The notes beneath the pieces are model-generated. The model did not search any database. It saw only the letters and a program-made list of their open reading frames with translations, and was not told the DNA's origin. Both the position numbers and the translations under genes were made by a program. Source: Crambe crambe (Eukaryota > Porifera > Demospongiae > Poecilosclerida > Crambeidae). From it: a DNA stretch of 64,000 nucleotides. This document shows positions 12,401 through 21,995 of this stretch, one piece after another. The stretch is from positions 4,650,001-4,714,000 of the forward strand of contig OZ004581.1 in NCBI GenBank assembly GCA_963924555.1, written 5' to 3'. How positions within the stretch are numbered: position 1 is the stretch's first letter; each line of letters opens with the position of its first letter.

Positions 12401-15400
12401 ATGTACAATTATGACCTTGGATAATCATCAAACCCTTTTACCTTCAGGGATGAAACAGGGCTCAGCAAGCAGTAGTTTTGAATGTACTTGCACACATTGG
12501 TCGTCATCTCTGAGCATTGTCAATAGCATTCTTTTGACAGGGTTACAATACAATTCCTCGTCCCATTGAAAGCATGACTCCCCTAGAAGCACCCAAAGCA
12601 ATTGGCAAGTAAGCAATATTTCTGTTGTACGACCATTCACAAAGAGAGCAACAATTGTGGGCATTACATCCACTTTTGATGCTGATGCTATATTCTTCTT
12701 GCTAATAAAGAGATGCAATAGTGATTGTAGAATTTCAGCTGCTGAAAAATTAAAGCTAAAGCCACTAGCTTTCATTTCAGCTGAAGTAGATGCAGAACCC
12801 AACATTTTTAATAGAGTCTCGATATCAGCAGAATCCATGTCTATCAAGTGTAAATCATTACAGTCAAATGAGGAGGCAACCAAACAACCAAGTAGCTTAG
12901 AATGAAACTGGAGTTCCTTTGAGGAGCTGGTTATCCACGGTCTTAATACATTTTTCCACTGAATTGTAAAAATGTACTGATGAAAGCTTAAATCTTGGCC
13001 ACAATTAGTAATAATTGCTATATTAAATGTAGAGAGATCCTTTGCCACCTGCAACAATGATAAGATACTTGATTAAATCCTACAATGAATGCACCATTTT
13101 TATAGAGTTTTTTGTGTGCCCTTAGCCTGGACATGTTGGACAACTACACTGATATGCCCCCCCCCCTTGCAGAAAAAACTTTATAGAGTATAGATGTCAT
13201 TCAATAGAAAATCCATGAGGATCTACGGCTTATACATGACTGTATGTATCTGGGACTTGTAAGGTAAAAGAACCATGGTACAAGGTGATCACTATTGACC
13301 AGTCAGCATACCAACACCCTCCAGTCCTAATATGGTCATTGTAAGTTCATGCCTATCCATACTAACCTGCTTGGAACGAATGGCTTCCAGTCCCTTCAAC
13401 TGCATCACATGATAGAGAAGATACCCATGATTTACGATACCATGTCTGAAGACGTGGCTCTTGTCTGTCCAAGAGAGGACAAGAGAAGACATCAGAAATA
13501 AGCAATTAATGAGCTCTGACTTATTTTCATAGGAAGAGGAAATGGCTGTAGGGAAGCATAATTCTTTTATGGTGTAATCATTTTTTAATGACAACTAACT
13601 TACATATAAATTGCCAACTCTGGAATTTATACCATAAGTCCAGAATTTCCCTTCTTGATCCAATGTAATTAACACATTTTATGTTAGCTTCCTCACTACC
13701 ATTTAGAAAAAGGGTTTCAAGCTCTTTTATAATAGAATAAATGGTTGAAACTTCTATGGATTGAGAATTTAATCCATTAAACTTGTACAATGCATCCATG
13801 AGCCTTTGTATTGAATGCTGAAATCCCTCCAGCAATCCATGGCCACTGATTTTTTTCTTGTCCTCCACATTTTCTTTCTATTAAAAATTAATGCACAACA
13901 CAGATCATAAGGGTACACTCATTTTACCAAGATAAATTGAGTGAGTGAGCAAGCCATAGTAGGGTCTACCACATATATTTCAACGAAATTTGCAATGCAA
14001 AATTTCGTAGTGCTTCAGTCTAGCCTTGTCCTCGAGCCATAATTTTGGAGGGCCTGGTATGTGAAACCATAGAAACCCATAGCATAGGTGTGTCCAAGGA
14101 AATGTTTTTCTATTGCATATGTCACCATGACGAATCGGTGCTATGACCATGCACAAGCACATGGCAAGGCTAGCCTCGTTCCCAGGCCCATTAAAATAGG
14201 GCCTGGTATACACTGATTGCGCATGCACAAGATTAAATCGTCATAATGACAGCACGTGGTTATTATGACGTAGAAATCAATACTACAACTCCACTATAGA
14301 CATGAACAGGGCTCCAGGATCACAAAAGAAAGTACTGTCAGTGCAAAGGCTCGAGTCTGAAGCAAGAGATACTGTTTTGAGATGAGATGACCACCAATTT
14401 TACGCCTCAGTCTCTTTCTAAGAGTTTAAACCTGTCAACCATCAGAGCGATGAGTTGAGACACTACCAGCACAGTGCTGGTCTTCAAACTGCTAGCCAGG
14501 AAGCCAGCCAGCCAGCCAGCCAGCCAGGAAGGGAAGCACTTGGTAGCACAGACTCTTCCAGACATCTGGTTCACGAGATTACCTGTGGGGAGACACACAG
14601 GCCCTGGAATGCCGGGGCATTTTAGCGCATGTGCAATCAGTGTATACCAGACCCTATTTTTTTCCCTCCCCCCGAAAAAAAAATAGGCCTGAGAACGAGG
14701 CTAATGGCAAGGCCTGAGAAAAAAGGGGTATTGAACTGCCACTGAATTTGACTAGCCTTGTAACAGATAATATTGTCTAGATTTTGTTCATCCCTTTACT
14801 GAATCATAGATAGATCGGCCTCAGAATTCTTCATGAGTGTTAGTAAGTCCTTGGTTGTATGGTTGTAGCGAATTTTGTTGAAGTTCTTCTGGTGCCTTGA
14901 GGACTACAGTCCAAGCAGCCCAAATGCGTGGGCAGGGTCATAATGCTCATGCACTGCCCATGCCCCTGGTTCTATCCTGTGACTTCACGTATCTCACGTA
15001 TCAGGCCCTCCATAATCATAATTAAAAAGGAGGGCTAGGTGATAAGGCTACTTCAGTCAAGAGCTATGCTTGCCAAGTGGACTTTGACCCTGCATGCTCA
15101 TGGACTGGTTTCATGTAGCTCAGTAACTAGACCCTATGTGTAAATTCATGCAAACTCACTTTATATACACATTCCTTTCCCACTAAGATAGATGTGATAT
15201 GTAGTGCTTCCTCAATCGGCTCGCTCTTTAATATTGCTTTCATACTTTCCACTGACTCTATGGGTACCAGCCATGTAATCTCCAGACAGTCATCACTGAG
15301 GTCATAAAAGATCAGTGCAAAATTTGGCAGCTTACATAGTCCACAAATATAACACTTCATTTCTTCCACTTCCATGAGTGTATACTTTGATAGATCACTG

Positions 15401-16323
15401 TGAATTCCTAGTTGTATTAATTCTTTGGGGACTGTTTTGAATTTGTGATTTTTTGGGCAATATGGTATGAAGTTGGCCACTTTAGTGTTCTGCCTAAATT
15501 GTTCCATGTCGGAAACATAAGATTTCATTTTTTCCTTGATGCTATCACTCCCATGCTTGCCAATGATCACTTCAAGAAGGTTGAAGTTGAGGCAGTCCCA
15601 GTAGAGATTGAAGTATAAAATGATTTCATGCAAATTTGATGCTCTCATTATATTTTCCATATTATCTTCAAGAAATGACAGATGATCGAGTCTAATGGGA
15701 TCAGGAAGGAGAGTGATATCAATCAGCAAATCATCTACTGTAACTTTATTTCCTTCTTTCACTTCCTCCAGAATAACTTTAACAAGCTCTTGAAATTGTG
15801 CTGTGAAGGACATAACCTTTTCTTCCAAATTCCCTATAAATTGAACAAAGTAGCTAGTAGATAGTTGTGAAGGAATTTTGTAAGTAAGACATCTTGTGCA
15901 TTCATTTTTGAAACTCAAAAGAGCCCATCCAAGATGCCTGATAGTTACTACTTAACTAGCGTAACTTTAACCTTGAGCTTTTCGTGCCAGAACTTTAGCA
16001 TCTTCACTTATATACAGCTCACACAGATCACCCACCAGATTTAGGTAACCTGCTTTCTCCAGACCTTCAGCCAACATCAAATAAGTAGCTGCATTCCCCA
16101 ACTTATTTCTCCACCTAGTAAAAAATTGCAAACGATGAGCATCATAGCTGCCTTCAATATCCTTAAGAGCAATGTAGTCTTCCTCAGACAACCCTATGAA
16201 AGGAGCTAGTGATTCCAATCCGTCCAATTTGAGGGAGAAGGAGTTGATTGCATCAGCAGAAAAGGTAACTTCAAGCTGGTGTTTGGTCAATTTATACTTA
16301 TCCAGTGTTTCTTGCAGTGCCAT
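1..16323 (-). CDS. Large Death-domain / helical-repeat / Cys-rich protein gene (3' end beyond window)
   Basis: One gene assembled from exons 16323-15972, 15833-15160, 13877-13604, 13545-13367, 13048-12442, 12173-11925, 10121-9849, 9481-9309, 4067-3479, 3108-1260 and 411 to the window edge. Every junction has GT and AG, and all ten phases agree, giving at least 1,876 open codons. The start is the ATG at 16323; the frame reads on upstream only to a TTG. Residues about 25-105 form a Death domain. About 118-342 is a region I recognise as recurring in sponge Death-domain proteins but cannot name. About 343-1123 is alpha-helical and ARM/HEAT-like, and the rest is Cys/His-containing and of unknown family. 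A cytosolic adaptor or scaffold role is likely from the Death domain; a specific function is not claimed. Introns range from 58 bp to 5.2 kb, the longest being full of transposon sequence. The first donor (15971) and exons 5-6 are the least conserved-looking parts. Confidence 0.8.
412..1259 (-). other. Last visible intron of the large gene
   Basis: The 848-bp intron lies between a consensus GTAAGT donor (reading down from 1259) and a TTTAACAG acceptor at 412. A GC-rich patch at 790-860 reads on both strands as short meaningless frames. No repeat unit or gene was recognised in it. Confidence 0.7.
3252..3394. mobile_element. Short MITE, family A (terminal inverted repeats)
   Basis: A 143-bp stretch whose ends are inverted copies of each other, beginning with ACAGTCGAGGGTAGAAATCA and closing with its near-complement. 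There is no coding capacity. A second copy lies at 9145-9295. Both sit in introns of the large Death-domain gene. Confidence 0.85.
3479..13877 (-). CDS. Helical-repeat (ARM/HEAT-like) middle exons of the large Death-domain gene
   Basis: Exons 13877-13604, 13545-13367, 13048-12442, 12173-11925, 10121-9849, 9481-9309 and 4067-3479. Leucine-rich amphipathic helices recur with ARM/HEAT-like spacing, for example LLTCQLLWVLLGES and ICLLAWDALSASKYN, each a helix with a conserved Trp near the middle. Such superhelices normally act as protein-binding platforms. The intron between 13604 and 13545 is only 58 bp, whereas the one between 9309 and 4067 is 5.2 kb and repeat-filled. Phases in order are 1, 0, 1, 1, 1, 0 and 1 and all match their acceptors. 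Exons 12173-11925 and 10121-9849 were trimmed to the donors that give phase agreement, because the reading frames beyond those donors are not protein-like. Confidence 0.75.
4137..4165. repeat. Poly-G tract
   Basis: Uninterrupted G run of nearly 30 bases in an intron of the large gene. It is a likely assembly-unstable and G-quadruplex-prone site. Confidence 0.95.
4832..6345 (+). mobile_element. 5'-truncated retroelement fragment with C-terminal zinc-knuckle/endonuclease-like region
   Basis: The reading frame through 5826 and two further frames to 6228 encode the C-terminal part of a retroelement polyprotein. A CDCG...EHALSCPKGGF zinc-knuckle-like motif (about 5587-5645) is followed, after a frame change near 5800, by an FFDVRVFNP segment and SYEQRILEVEHSSFTPLV. 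These resemble the DVxVxxP and evE...PLv strings of the restriction-like nuclease regions that end many non-LTR elements. A third frame (about 6025-6190) carries the WDQPYS...LRCRLSFSLLR tail. The reverse-transcriptase core is absent, so the copy is dead on arrival. The fragment ends in an A-rich tail at 6345-6380 and is embedded in TTA repeats. Assignment to a clade is uncertain. Confidence 0.7.
4850..6228 (+). pseudogene. Retroelement C-terminal polyprotein remnant
   Basis: Three consecutive frames (to 5826, then about 5790-6037, then about 6030-6228) together encode one family's C-terminal region with at least two frame breaks. No start codon of its own is expected, because the copy is 5'-truncated: the apparent upstream codons from 4720 belong to repeat element X. 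Cys/His positions of the knuckle are intact. It lies on the strand opposite to the host gene, inside its longest intron, and is expected to be silent. Confidence 0.7.
6892..7205. mobile_element. Long-hairpin MITE, family B, copy 1
   Basis: About 140-bp arms are near-complementary around a centre at about 7035-7065. The arm motif GATGTAGGGATGACCACTGC is mirrored at 7158-7177. Related hairpins lie at 10539-10850, 29720-30040 and 30555-30868, each as the tail of element X. Confidence 0.85.
8041..8740 (+). mobile_element. Composite repeat (palindromic-end element plus AAATTTCTTCGAAATAA family)
   Basis: It begins with the palindromic GCGCTAGCACTCTCTAAGTA end and carries a block with TTTGGCCATCTGTTAGAG. 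It ends with a GCGCAAAAAATTTCTTCGAA end. The same blocks occur in reverse order at about 32740-33640, so the composite is a repeat family and not a gene. No coding region was seen. Confidence 0.7.
8767..8935. repeat. Hairpin repeat
   Basis: Inverted arms with GGATGAAGTC / GACTTCATCC and AGTTGGAACAA / TTGCTCCAACT lie around a short loop at about 8820-8855. It is probably a small foldback element; no coding capacity. Confidence 0.7.
9145..9295. mobile_element. Short MITE, family A, next to a splice donor
   Basis: A second copy of the element at 3252-3394, with the same terminal inverted repeats (about 30 bp) and a T-rich centre. On the gene strand it begins about 13 nt after the donor of exon 9481-9309, so the intron's first bases are almost directly transposon sequence. 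Confidence 0.85.
9520..9706. mobile_element. Small MITE with CAGTGGA-type ends
   Basis: It starts TACAGTGGAAAGTCGG and ends GAGGTCCACTGTA. Such CAGTGGA ends also bound elements at 18713-18888 and 23733-23893. Intronic and non-coding. Confidence 0.6.
10539..11434 (-). mobile_element. Repeat element X, copy 2 (reverse orientation)
   Basis: Reverse-complement copy of element X. The foldback tail is at 10539-10850, the diverged body at 10850-11230, and the GC-rich head with TAGGTGGCGCGCGCAGC and the palindromic end at 11380-11434. It lies in the intron between exons 12173-11925 and 10121-9849 of the large gene, in the gene's own orientation. It is more diverged than the copies at 28967-30868. 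Confidence 0.7.
13878..15159 (-). other. Intron joining the Death-domain exons to the helical-repeat exons
   Basis: The donor GTGAGT at 15159 (phase 0) and the acceptor TTTTTAATAG at 13878 (phase 0) agree. This intron is the key link in calling one gene and not two. Apart from the element at 14165-14712 it shows no coding potential. Confidence 0.65.
14165..14712. mobile_element. MITE-like element with TAGCCTCGTTC ends
   Basis: The left end (CTAGCCTCGTTCCCAGGCC, then CTGGTATACACTGATTGCGC) is mirrored at about 14620-14705. The interior has a run of CCAG repeats. A short relative is at 50205-50270. It lies in the 1.28-kb intron 15159-13878 of the large gene. Confidence 0.7.
15160..16323 (-). 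CDS. Death domain and following unnamed conserved region (first two exons of the large gene)
   Basis: Exon 1 (16323-15972) encodes a six-helix Death-fold pattern. It starts with a hydrophobic helix about residue 25, has the FFTRWRNKLGNAATYLMLAE segment near residue 70 and ends with a LVGDLCELY-type last helix. Exon 2 (15833-15160) joins in phase 1 (intron 15971-15834). It encodes an LPDPIRLDHLSFLED segment, a YWDCLNFNLLEVIIGKHG segment and a region ending in ITWLVPIESV. I have met these patterns in other sponge and cnidarian multidomain proteins, from memory and not from a search. Exon 2 ends in a consensus donor (AAA then GTGAGT at 15159), phase 0. That matches the acceptor at 13878, which is why this is joined to the downstream exons and not called a separate gene. 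Confidence 0.75.
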
Positions 16324-16569
16324 CGTCAAATAGAGCTGGCTGAGGGGCGGCTCCAGGCTCTTCCATGCGCGCGCGAGCCACCACGTGCCACGCCCACACT
16401 ATGCATAGGTACAAGGGGTCGTCATTTATAAATACCCGGTACAGTAGCTAGTACTAGTATAGTCTCGCGTAGCCAGACCCTTTACCAACTAGTCAACAGA
16501 CCACCTAGATTCTGAAGTGACTGGTTTAGATTCCTGATCACAAAAGGATGGAAGGATGGAGCCATATAG

Positions 16570-16878
16570 CTCAGTGTCCTGTAGGTTCCTCGGAATCAGA
16601 GGCCAAAACATGTCACTTGATGGAGTCTTGCTATGTATGATTCACTTGATATTAAAATTGAGCGCCCTCTCTTATTGGCTATTCTGGGACTGGACTAATG
16701 GTTACCCCACCCACAAACTGGTCAGGTTGTCCCCTCTTGAAAATACAAATCGGGCCTCAATGTCCTGTTGGTCCCTTGGAATCGGGGGCCAAAACATGGT
16801 CACCTTGCTATGTACGATTCACTAAAAATTGAGCACCCTCTCTTATCAGCTATTCTGGGACTGGACTAATGGTTACGG
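16570..16878. repeat. Two direct copies of a ~130-bp block
   Basis: Both copies contain GGCCAAAACATG, then CTTGCTATGTA, then AGCTATTCTGGGACTGGACTAATGGTTAC or nearly so, separated by about 55 bp. Non-coding. Confidence 0.8.
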
Positions 16879-17549
16879 CATCCTATAAAGTACTGAATAA
16901 GCCACTTTGTAATGAGGATGTCCTCTATTTTAACCTTTTATTGTTGCAGTTTAGGCTACTGCTCCTGGCCCTGTGCTGTGACAGCGGGTGACTATCTTCT
17001 GCACATGAGTAACATCAGTTTTGTATTGGGTGGTTTTGATCACTTCCTTTTCGCTATATTCAGTTTGAAAGGGGTAGGCTACCCTCCTCCCCTCCCCATA
17101 ACATAGACACTCTCCTAGCTCTAAAGAGAGGGGCCCAATATTTTCATGGCTCCTGGTAGCTATATTCTGAGAGAGAGAAGCCAGTCACCGCTTAATGATA
17201 CTGACTCAATTTGTAAATAGTGGCCCGCTATGCCTTAAGATGCCTGGGGAGAACCCTGCAGTATTACCTCAGAAGCATTCAAAGCAGAAAACCAGTCACT
17301 CCACTTGTAGCCTATAATCTAAAATTTCTGCAAATACTTGATCAGTGATGGGAATCCAGGTAAGCAACTCTTCCAGCACTTTAGCCACCCAGAGTGTACA
17401 CAAACCCATACATATCAACTTAGTTATAGCTGACATGAATCTAGAAGCGTGTATTATTTTTATTTCCTCACATCTTATATGAATCCAAGCCTCTTGTAAA
17501 GTTAAAGCAGGAATTTCAAGCCAACCTCCTTGTCCACAGTGAGTTTATA

Positions 17550-17628
17550 CCTTCCTCACTAGACCTTCAATTGTCCTGATATTAAATGCCCCTCACTAGA
17601 CCTTCAATTGTCCTGATATTAAATGCCC
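17550..17628. repeat. 38-bp tandem duplication
   Basis: The unit CCTCACTAGACCTTCAATTG plus TCCTGATATTAAATGCCC occurs twice head to tail with no mismatch visible, so it is recent. Confidence 0.9.
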
Positions 17629-18068
17629 ATCCCACTATTACTAATTCAGCGAGTAAGCACAGCGAGCATGCAAGCTAACTCTCAGGTCATGACTTGTGTA
17701 GCTATATTCTACACCCAACCAGGCACACGTATTATTAGTAGTATCATTGCATGTGCATGGGCATGTTCCAATGTAGCTAGATGCAATTGATGAAGGAATT
17801 GAAGAAGCACAAGTTGGAGCCTCAGTTCTTTAAACAATATGAAAGATTTTGCTTGGTAATGGTAGTCTCACGTGGCCAGACCCTTTACCAACAGGGCCAC
17901 AAGGTTTAATGCTCCAGAAATGATTCATCGTGGTGCCCATCAACTTGCACTAGCCTGTTCACAAATGGCAAAATAGTTAGCTAGATCCCTTATGTAAAAT
18001 AGTGGCAAATAGCTATATCCCGACTGCATGCCTTGTGATTGCTGTGTAAGTTATAGGCAGAGACAGTA

Positions 18069-18092
18069 CTGGGGGGGGGGGGGGGGGGGGGT
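18069..18092. repeat. Poly-G tract
   Basis: Over 20 consecutive G residues. A shorter G run lies at 19021-19033. Confidence 0.95.
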
Positions 18093-18712
18093 AGGTGAGC
18101 TGCATGCCTTGTGAAAATAGACAAAAATAATGTTTATGAGCTCAAATATGAATCTAACCATTCAGCATGCTGCCTGGATTGTTGAAACCTGAATTGAATT
18201 GGTCATGAAAAATCTTGGTTGTTTTTCAGAAAATTTACCAGGTCACAGTCACTGCCTTACTAAACTGAATAAAGGACAGAACAGTATAGAATAAAGGACA
18301 CCTGTCTTGTATTTTAACAAGAAGACAATAACTTCATTGTGATAACAAAAGGGTTCCACCTCGTAATTTAACTGAAGAACAGTCCATAACTTCTGAGGAG
18401 GACAACAACACAACTAGGCACCAAAAGGGGTGTCTGAATTCACTGGACTGGACTACTGGAATCATGGACTACTGGACCCTGACCTAGAACAGTCCATAAA
18501 GGACAATAACATAACTAGGCACCAAAAGGGGTGTCTGAATTCACTGGACTGACCTTTCACCTTAAACTTGACCACAGAAATATATCTTTGTGGCATTATA
18601 TGGATGAAAAGCAGTAGCTGTATACTGGTAGCTACACCAGTAATTCCCTCCCCAGTCCAGTTCAGTGGTCCAGTCAGACACCCAGATAGCTACAGGTGGT
18701 GTCACTGGTGTA

Positions 18713-18888
18713 CAGTGGAACCTCTAAATGCGGACACCTTTGGGACCAGCAAAAAGTGTCCTGATTAGAGAGGTGTCCCTATTTCAGGGGTTAAATTATA
18801 CACATTTATATCGTGTTGGGACAAGAAAAAGTGTCCTGATTAGAGAGGTTTTTGCATTTCAGGGAGTCCACATTTAGGGGTTCCACTG
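18713..18888. mobile_element. MITE with CAGTGGAACC terminal inverted repeats
   Basis: It begins CAGTGGAACCTCTAAATG and ends with TAGGGGTTCCACTG. The interior has a repeated AAGTGTCCTGATTAGAGAGG motif. Non-coding. Confidence 0.8.
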
Positions 18889-19411
18889 AACCTGTATGTA
18901 CTTGTTAGACAGTTTTGTACGGGGAGGAAAGTGGAATGGAGAAGAGGGTACAGTTTGACTAGATAAGCGGCAAAATAACAAGTGTCATTCAGGATATGCA
19001 CTTCTAGTCAGGGTTTCATCTGGGGGGGGGGGGTGGAAGCTTCCCCCCCAAACAGCTATAAATATTTTTTCATAGGCTACTCCCTTTGGTGACCACAACC
19101 TTTGTTACATGTAGTCACTAAAGGGAGTAATTAAGGACCAATTCAGAAGTAGTACACCCTTGCTTGGTACCAGCTGGAAAAGTGTTCTTTCTGCTGTCTC
19201 AAGACATTTAGTTCCCCTTTAACAACTAATAGTTTTTAAGAAGGGTATTCAGTATATTTATGGCTACTGCTTTGAGGAACTGGTAAAAGGAGTGCTGTGA
19301 CATGCAGTGAAGAAAAGTGAACAAATATACTAGTAATTTAGCTACCCCTCCCTATGAGTAGAGTAGTATGGGTCCGGGTGTTAGGATACACTTGTTCATG
19401 ATCATTAATCG

Positions 19412-20780
19412 TTATACAATAATATTATTAGTGTTGCGGCTTGTCAGAGTTTTATTTTTCAGTTCTTCCAGTTCCTTCTCCAGCTTTTCAGCTTTCTTCT
19501 CCAGTTGCTTGTTGATGCTCTTCACCTTCTTCTCACTTTCGTTCACCTTCTTCTCCAGTTGCTTGTTGATGCTCCTACTTTCGTTCACCTTCTTATCCAG
19601 TTCTTTTAGCTGCTCGATGATGGTCCTATTTTCATACCTATCTGGTATTTTGAAGGGAGTGGAGATTAATGAAGAGGCATTGCTAATTAACATATCTGCC
19701 ACATCTGTCACCTAAAATTTCTTTCAAGTCTTCATCCAACACATTTAGTCGCTTCATATCGAAGAGCTGCATCAGTGATAATGCCATACACGTACCTTCC
19801 ACTATTCCATTATCACACCACACAATTGGATTAGAGATGAATAAAATAGGTTAGCGGAGAAATGGCAAATTGTACATGTTTTCTATCAATGAGATAACCC
19901 AACAAACACTTCTCTACAATTTCTTTTGCCGTTCCTACTTTTGCCATGTACAAGGATAACTGATTCAAATCTTCAATGCTTATTTCCTTCTTTGCCTCAA
20001 CTGGGGTGTAAAAAAGTACATCTCCATTCATGTCACCCCGAAGAACATAATCAACAGAGGGCTTTCTCCCAGGTTGACTAGGATTAAACTCTATGATCTC
20101 TTCTACAGAATAATCTGTTTCGAAATCATTATCATTGATACTTCTTGATGGCATGGCAAGTCCAATTGAATTTGTAATAGTACGTAACAGAGGAGAAAAG
20201 AGAGCATCTCTGTATCCTGCTTCTGATAGCTTTGTATTACGCATAGCTGCACCGGTTTGAATAAATAAATTTCCATATACTCTTCCTGCGAAACTTCGGT
20301 TTAAGCTTACTTTTTAAAAAATGCTTTCTTCTATAGACTCTTTAAATTGTTCAATAATCTTCACAGAACAAGCTGGAAAATCTGTAACTGTGAACTTATC
20401 TTTCCAGTCATGTGTCCCCTTGTTGAAATCAAGTTTCAATGATGGGTAAGCCATACACCATTTTCCTTGATATATTTCTTGAAATGTTGTCTTGACTTGG
20501 TTCTGTATTTTAGATTCTACTTCCCGCTTGATTCTTGATTCCACATCCTCCAGACGAGCAGGGCTAAAGAGAAAAAATAAAGGGTAGGTATACTAAAAGT
20601 ATAAAAATAAACATTGGAGCATATTACCACTCATAAAAAAGACATTATTTTGTTAATGTTCTTTGTTCTTTTATAACTCTGTACTTACTAATGTCATAAA
20701 GAGCCAAAAGTTGCGCATCTTCTTGTTCTCAGCCAAACACTGATAGCTTAGCAAGGCCAGCAGAACAGAACACCATTCTT
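19412..20780 (-). pseudogene. PD-(D/E)XK-like protein with coiled-coil tail (frameshifted)
   Basis: Minus-strand pieces in order: about 20780-20689 (CLAENKKMRNFWLF), 20563-20310 (a 76-codon frame rich in KWCMAYPSLKLDF), 20260-19830 and 19820-19700, then a coiled coil at 19711-19412. The third piece has SVDYVLRG, then TPVEAKKEISIEDLNQLSLY. An acidic residue, E-x-K and a downstream Gln match the PD-(D/E)XK nuclease fold. The next frame carries NPIVWCDNGIVEG. The tail repeats KKVNES / KSINKQLEKK heptads. I recall this arrangement from sponge and Crinkler-type proteins. At 20330-20310 a T run is one base short: an extra T would remove the stop and also give the phase needed by the next exon. Two further one-base breaks occur near 19845 and 19712. 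It is a pseudogene or an assembly error. Confidence 0.55.
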
Positions 20781-20799
20781 TAATATCAACGACCCTTAC

Positions 20800-21995
20800 C
20801 CAATACATGCATGCACTGAGGCCAGCATAGTTTAGAGCTAGTTTGAAACCCCACTTGTGCTGGCATTATGCTGAAGGCAATTTTTCTCTTGGTATGGAGT
20901 TGCCCTTGTTACATACCAAGTAGAAAAATAAATGGTGAGGCCAGTGAAACGAAATGCCATTTAAAAATATTGGCGACCCTTACCCAATACGCACAGCAGA
21001 GTTTAGAGTTTAGACTAAAAGCTTACAAAGGCCTCAAATATAGCATGCACGGAGAATCAAACAGCAGAGAGTCTGAAAAATCAAGGTAGACTTTCCAACT
21101 TGTACACTAGGAAACAAACTTATTTGGTACCATGCAGCTCTTCTCTAGGCACTTCGTAGCAAGAAACTAGCTTCTAACGCTTGTTCGAAACCTTTTGTGT
21201 GGCATAGTATTTTTCCATGCCGATATCATTTTTCTACTTGCAGTTCCCCTTGAGAAAGAAAAAAATTACATACCAAAAGAAAAATTAATGTAATGTAATG
21301 TTCCTGCTCTTACATGCACTCTACTCTATAACTATCTCTGTACTGACTACTGTCATATAAGAGCCAAAAATGAGCAGAACATGCACAGTAGTGAATTAAT
21401 GTCAGGGCTATATACAGAAATTATATACTAGGGGGGCAAGGAAAAGTGGATCTGCACACGATTGTGTGGCCATTAGGCCACAGGAGGGGGATGTGCATAT
21501 GAGCTCATGCAGTGTGCACTTCAGTCAGCTAGAGTTGATGCTCTAATGACAACATGCATTCATTTGCACAATATTTATAGTGGGAATAGCTCCAACATAT
21601 CAGATTTTCATTAATGCCCTCCCCTCCCCCTGCTGACTGATAGTCACACCAATCCACTTCCATTGGCCATGCATGCTTAATGTAGTATTATTGGACCAAT
21701 GAAGTTTCCTACTTTGCCATGACAAGGCAATGTAACAGCACCAAAGCACTTTTAAAGCAGAAGTCATTATACTGAAATCTCAAATTACCTTAAACCAGAA
21801 ATTGCTACTCTGAGTTGGCTGCTGTACAGTGGAATCGGGCTGCCAAGCTGGCAAGATTCCTGGAACCCCTCCAACTGGAAAACATGATTGAACCCTGCAA
21901 TTGTGCATAAATAAATGAATCAAGCAAGTTAAAATTTTCACTGCTAGGCACAACTAGATGCTGATACTGGATTCTGGTACATATTGTGCCAGACT
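20800..21995. other. Intergenic stretch with repeat fragments
   Basis: A duplicated block (about 20695-20835 and 20925-21010) contains GGCGACCCTTACCCAATAC-type sequence. Another block at 21130-21260 resembles 46340-46450. No gene was recognised; the short reading frames are not protein-like. Confidence 0.5.

Larger units (their letters stand above)
16324..19410. other. Intergenic stretch upstream of the large gene
   Basis: The first 130 bp upstream of the ATG are GC-richer than the surroundings and include GCGCGCGCGAGCC. They may hold the 5' UTR and promoter, but no TATA-type motif can be singled out. Beyond that I see only repeats: a duplicated 130-bp block (16570-16703 and 16758-16878), a 38-bp tandem repeat (17550-17628), a direct repeat (18376-18545), a MITE (18713-18888) and poly-G tracts. 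Confidence 0.6.

Noticed and set aside
13878-15159. A gene boundary between the Death-domain exons and the helical-repeat exons
   Set aside because: The frame near 13868 begins at a GTG with an acceptor just upstream, not at an ATG, and the phase-0 donor at 15159 fits it. One gene is the simpler reading.
19368-19715. 115-codon plus-strand frame rich in Phe and Ser
   Set aside because: It is the antisense of the Lys/Glu-rich coiled coil at 19711-19412.
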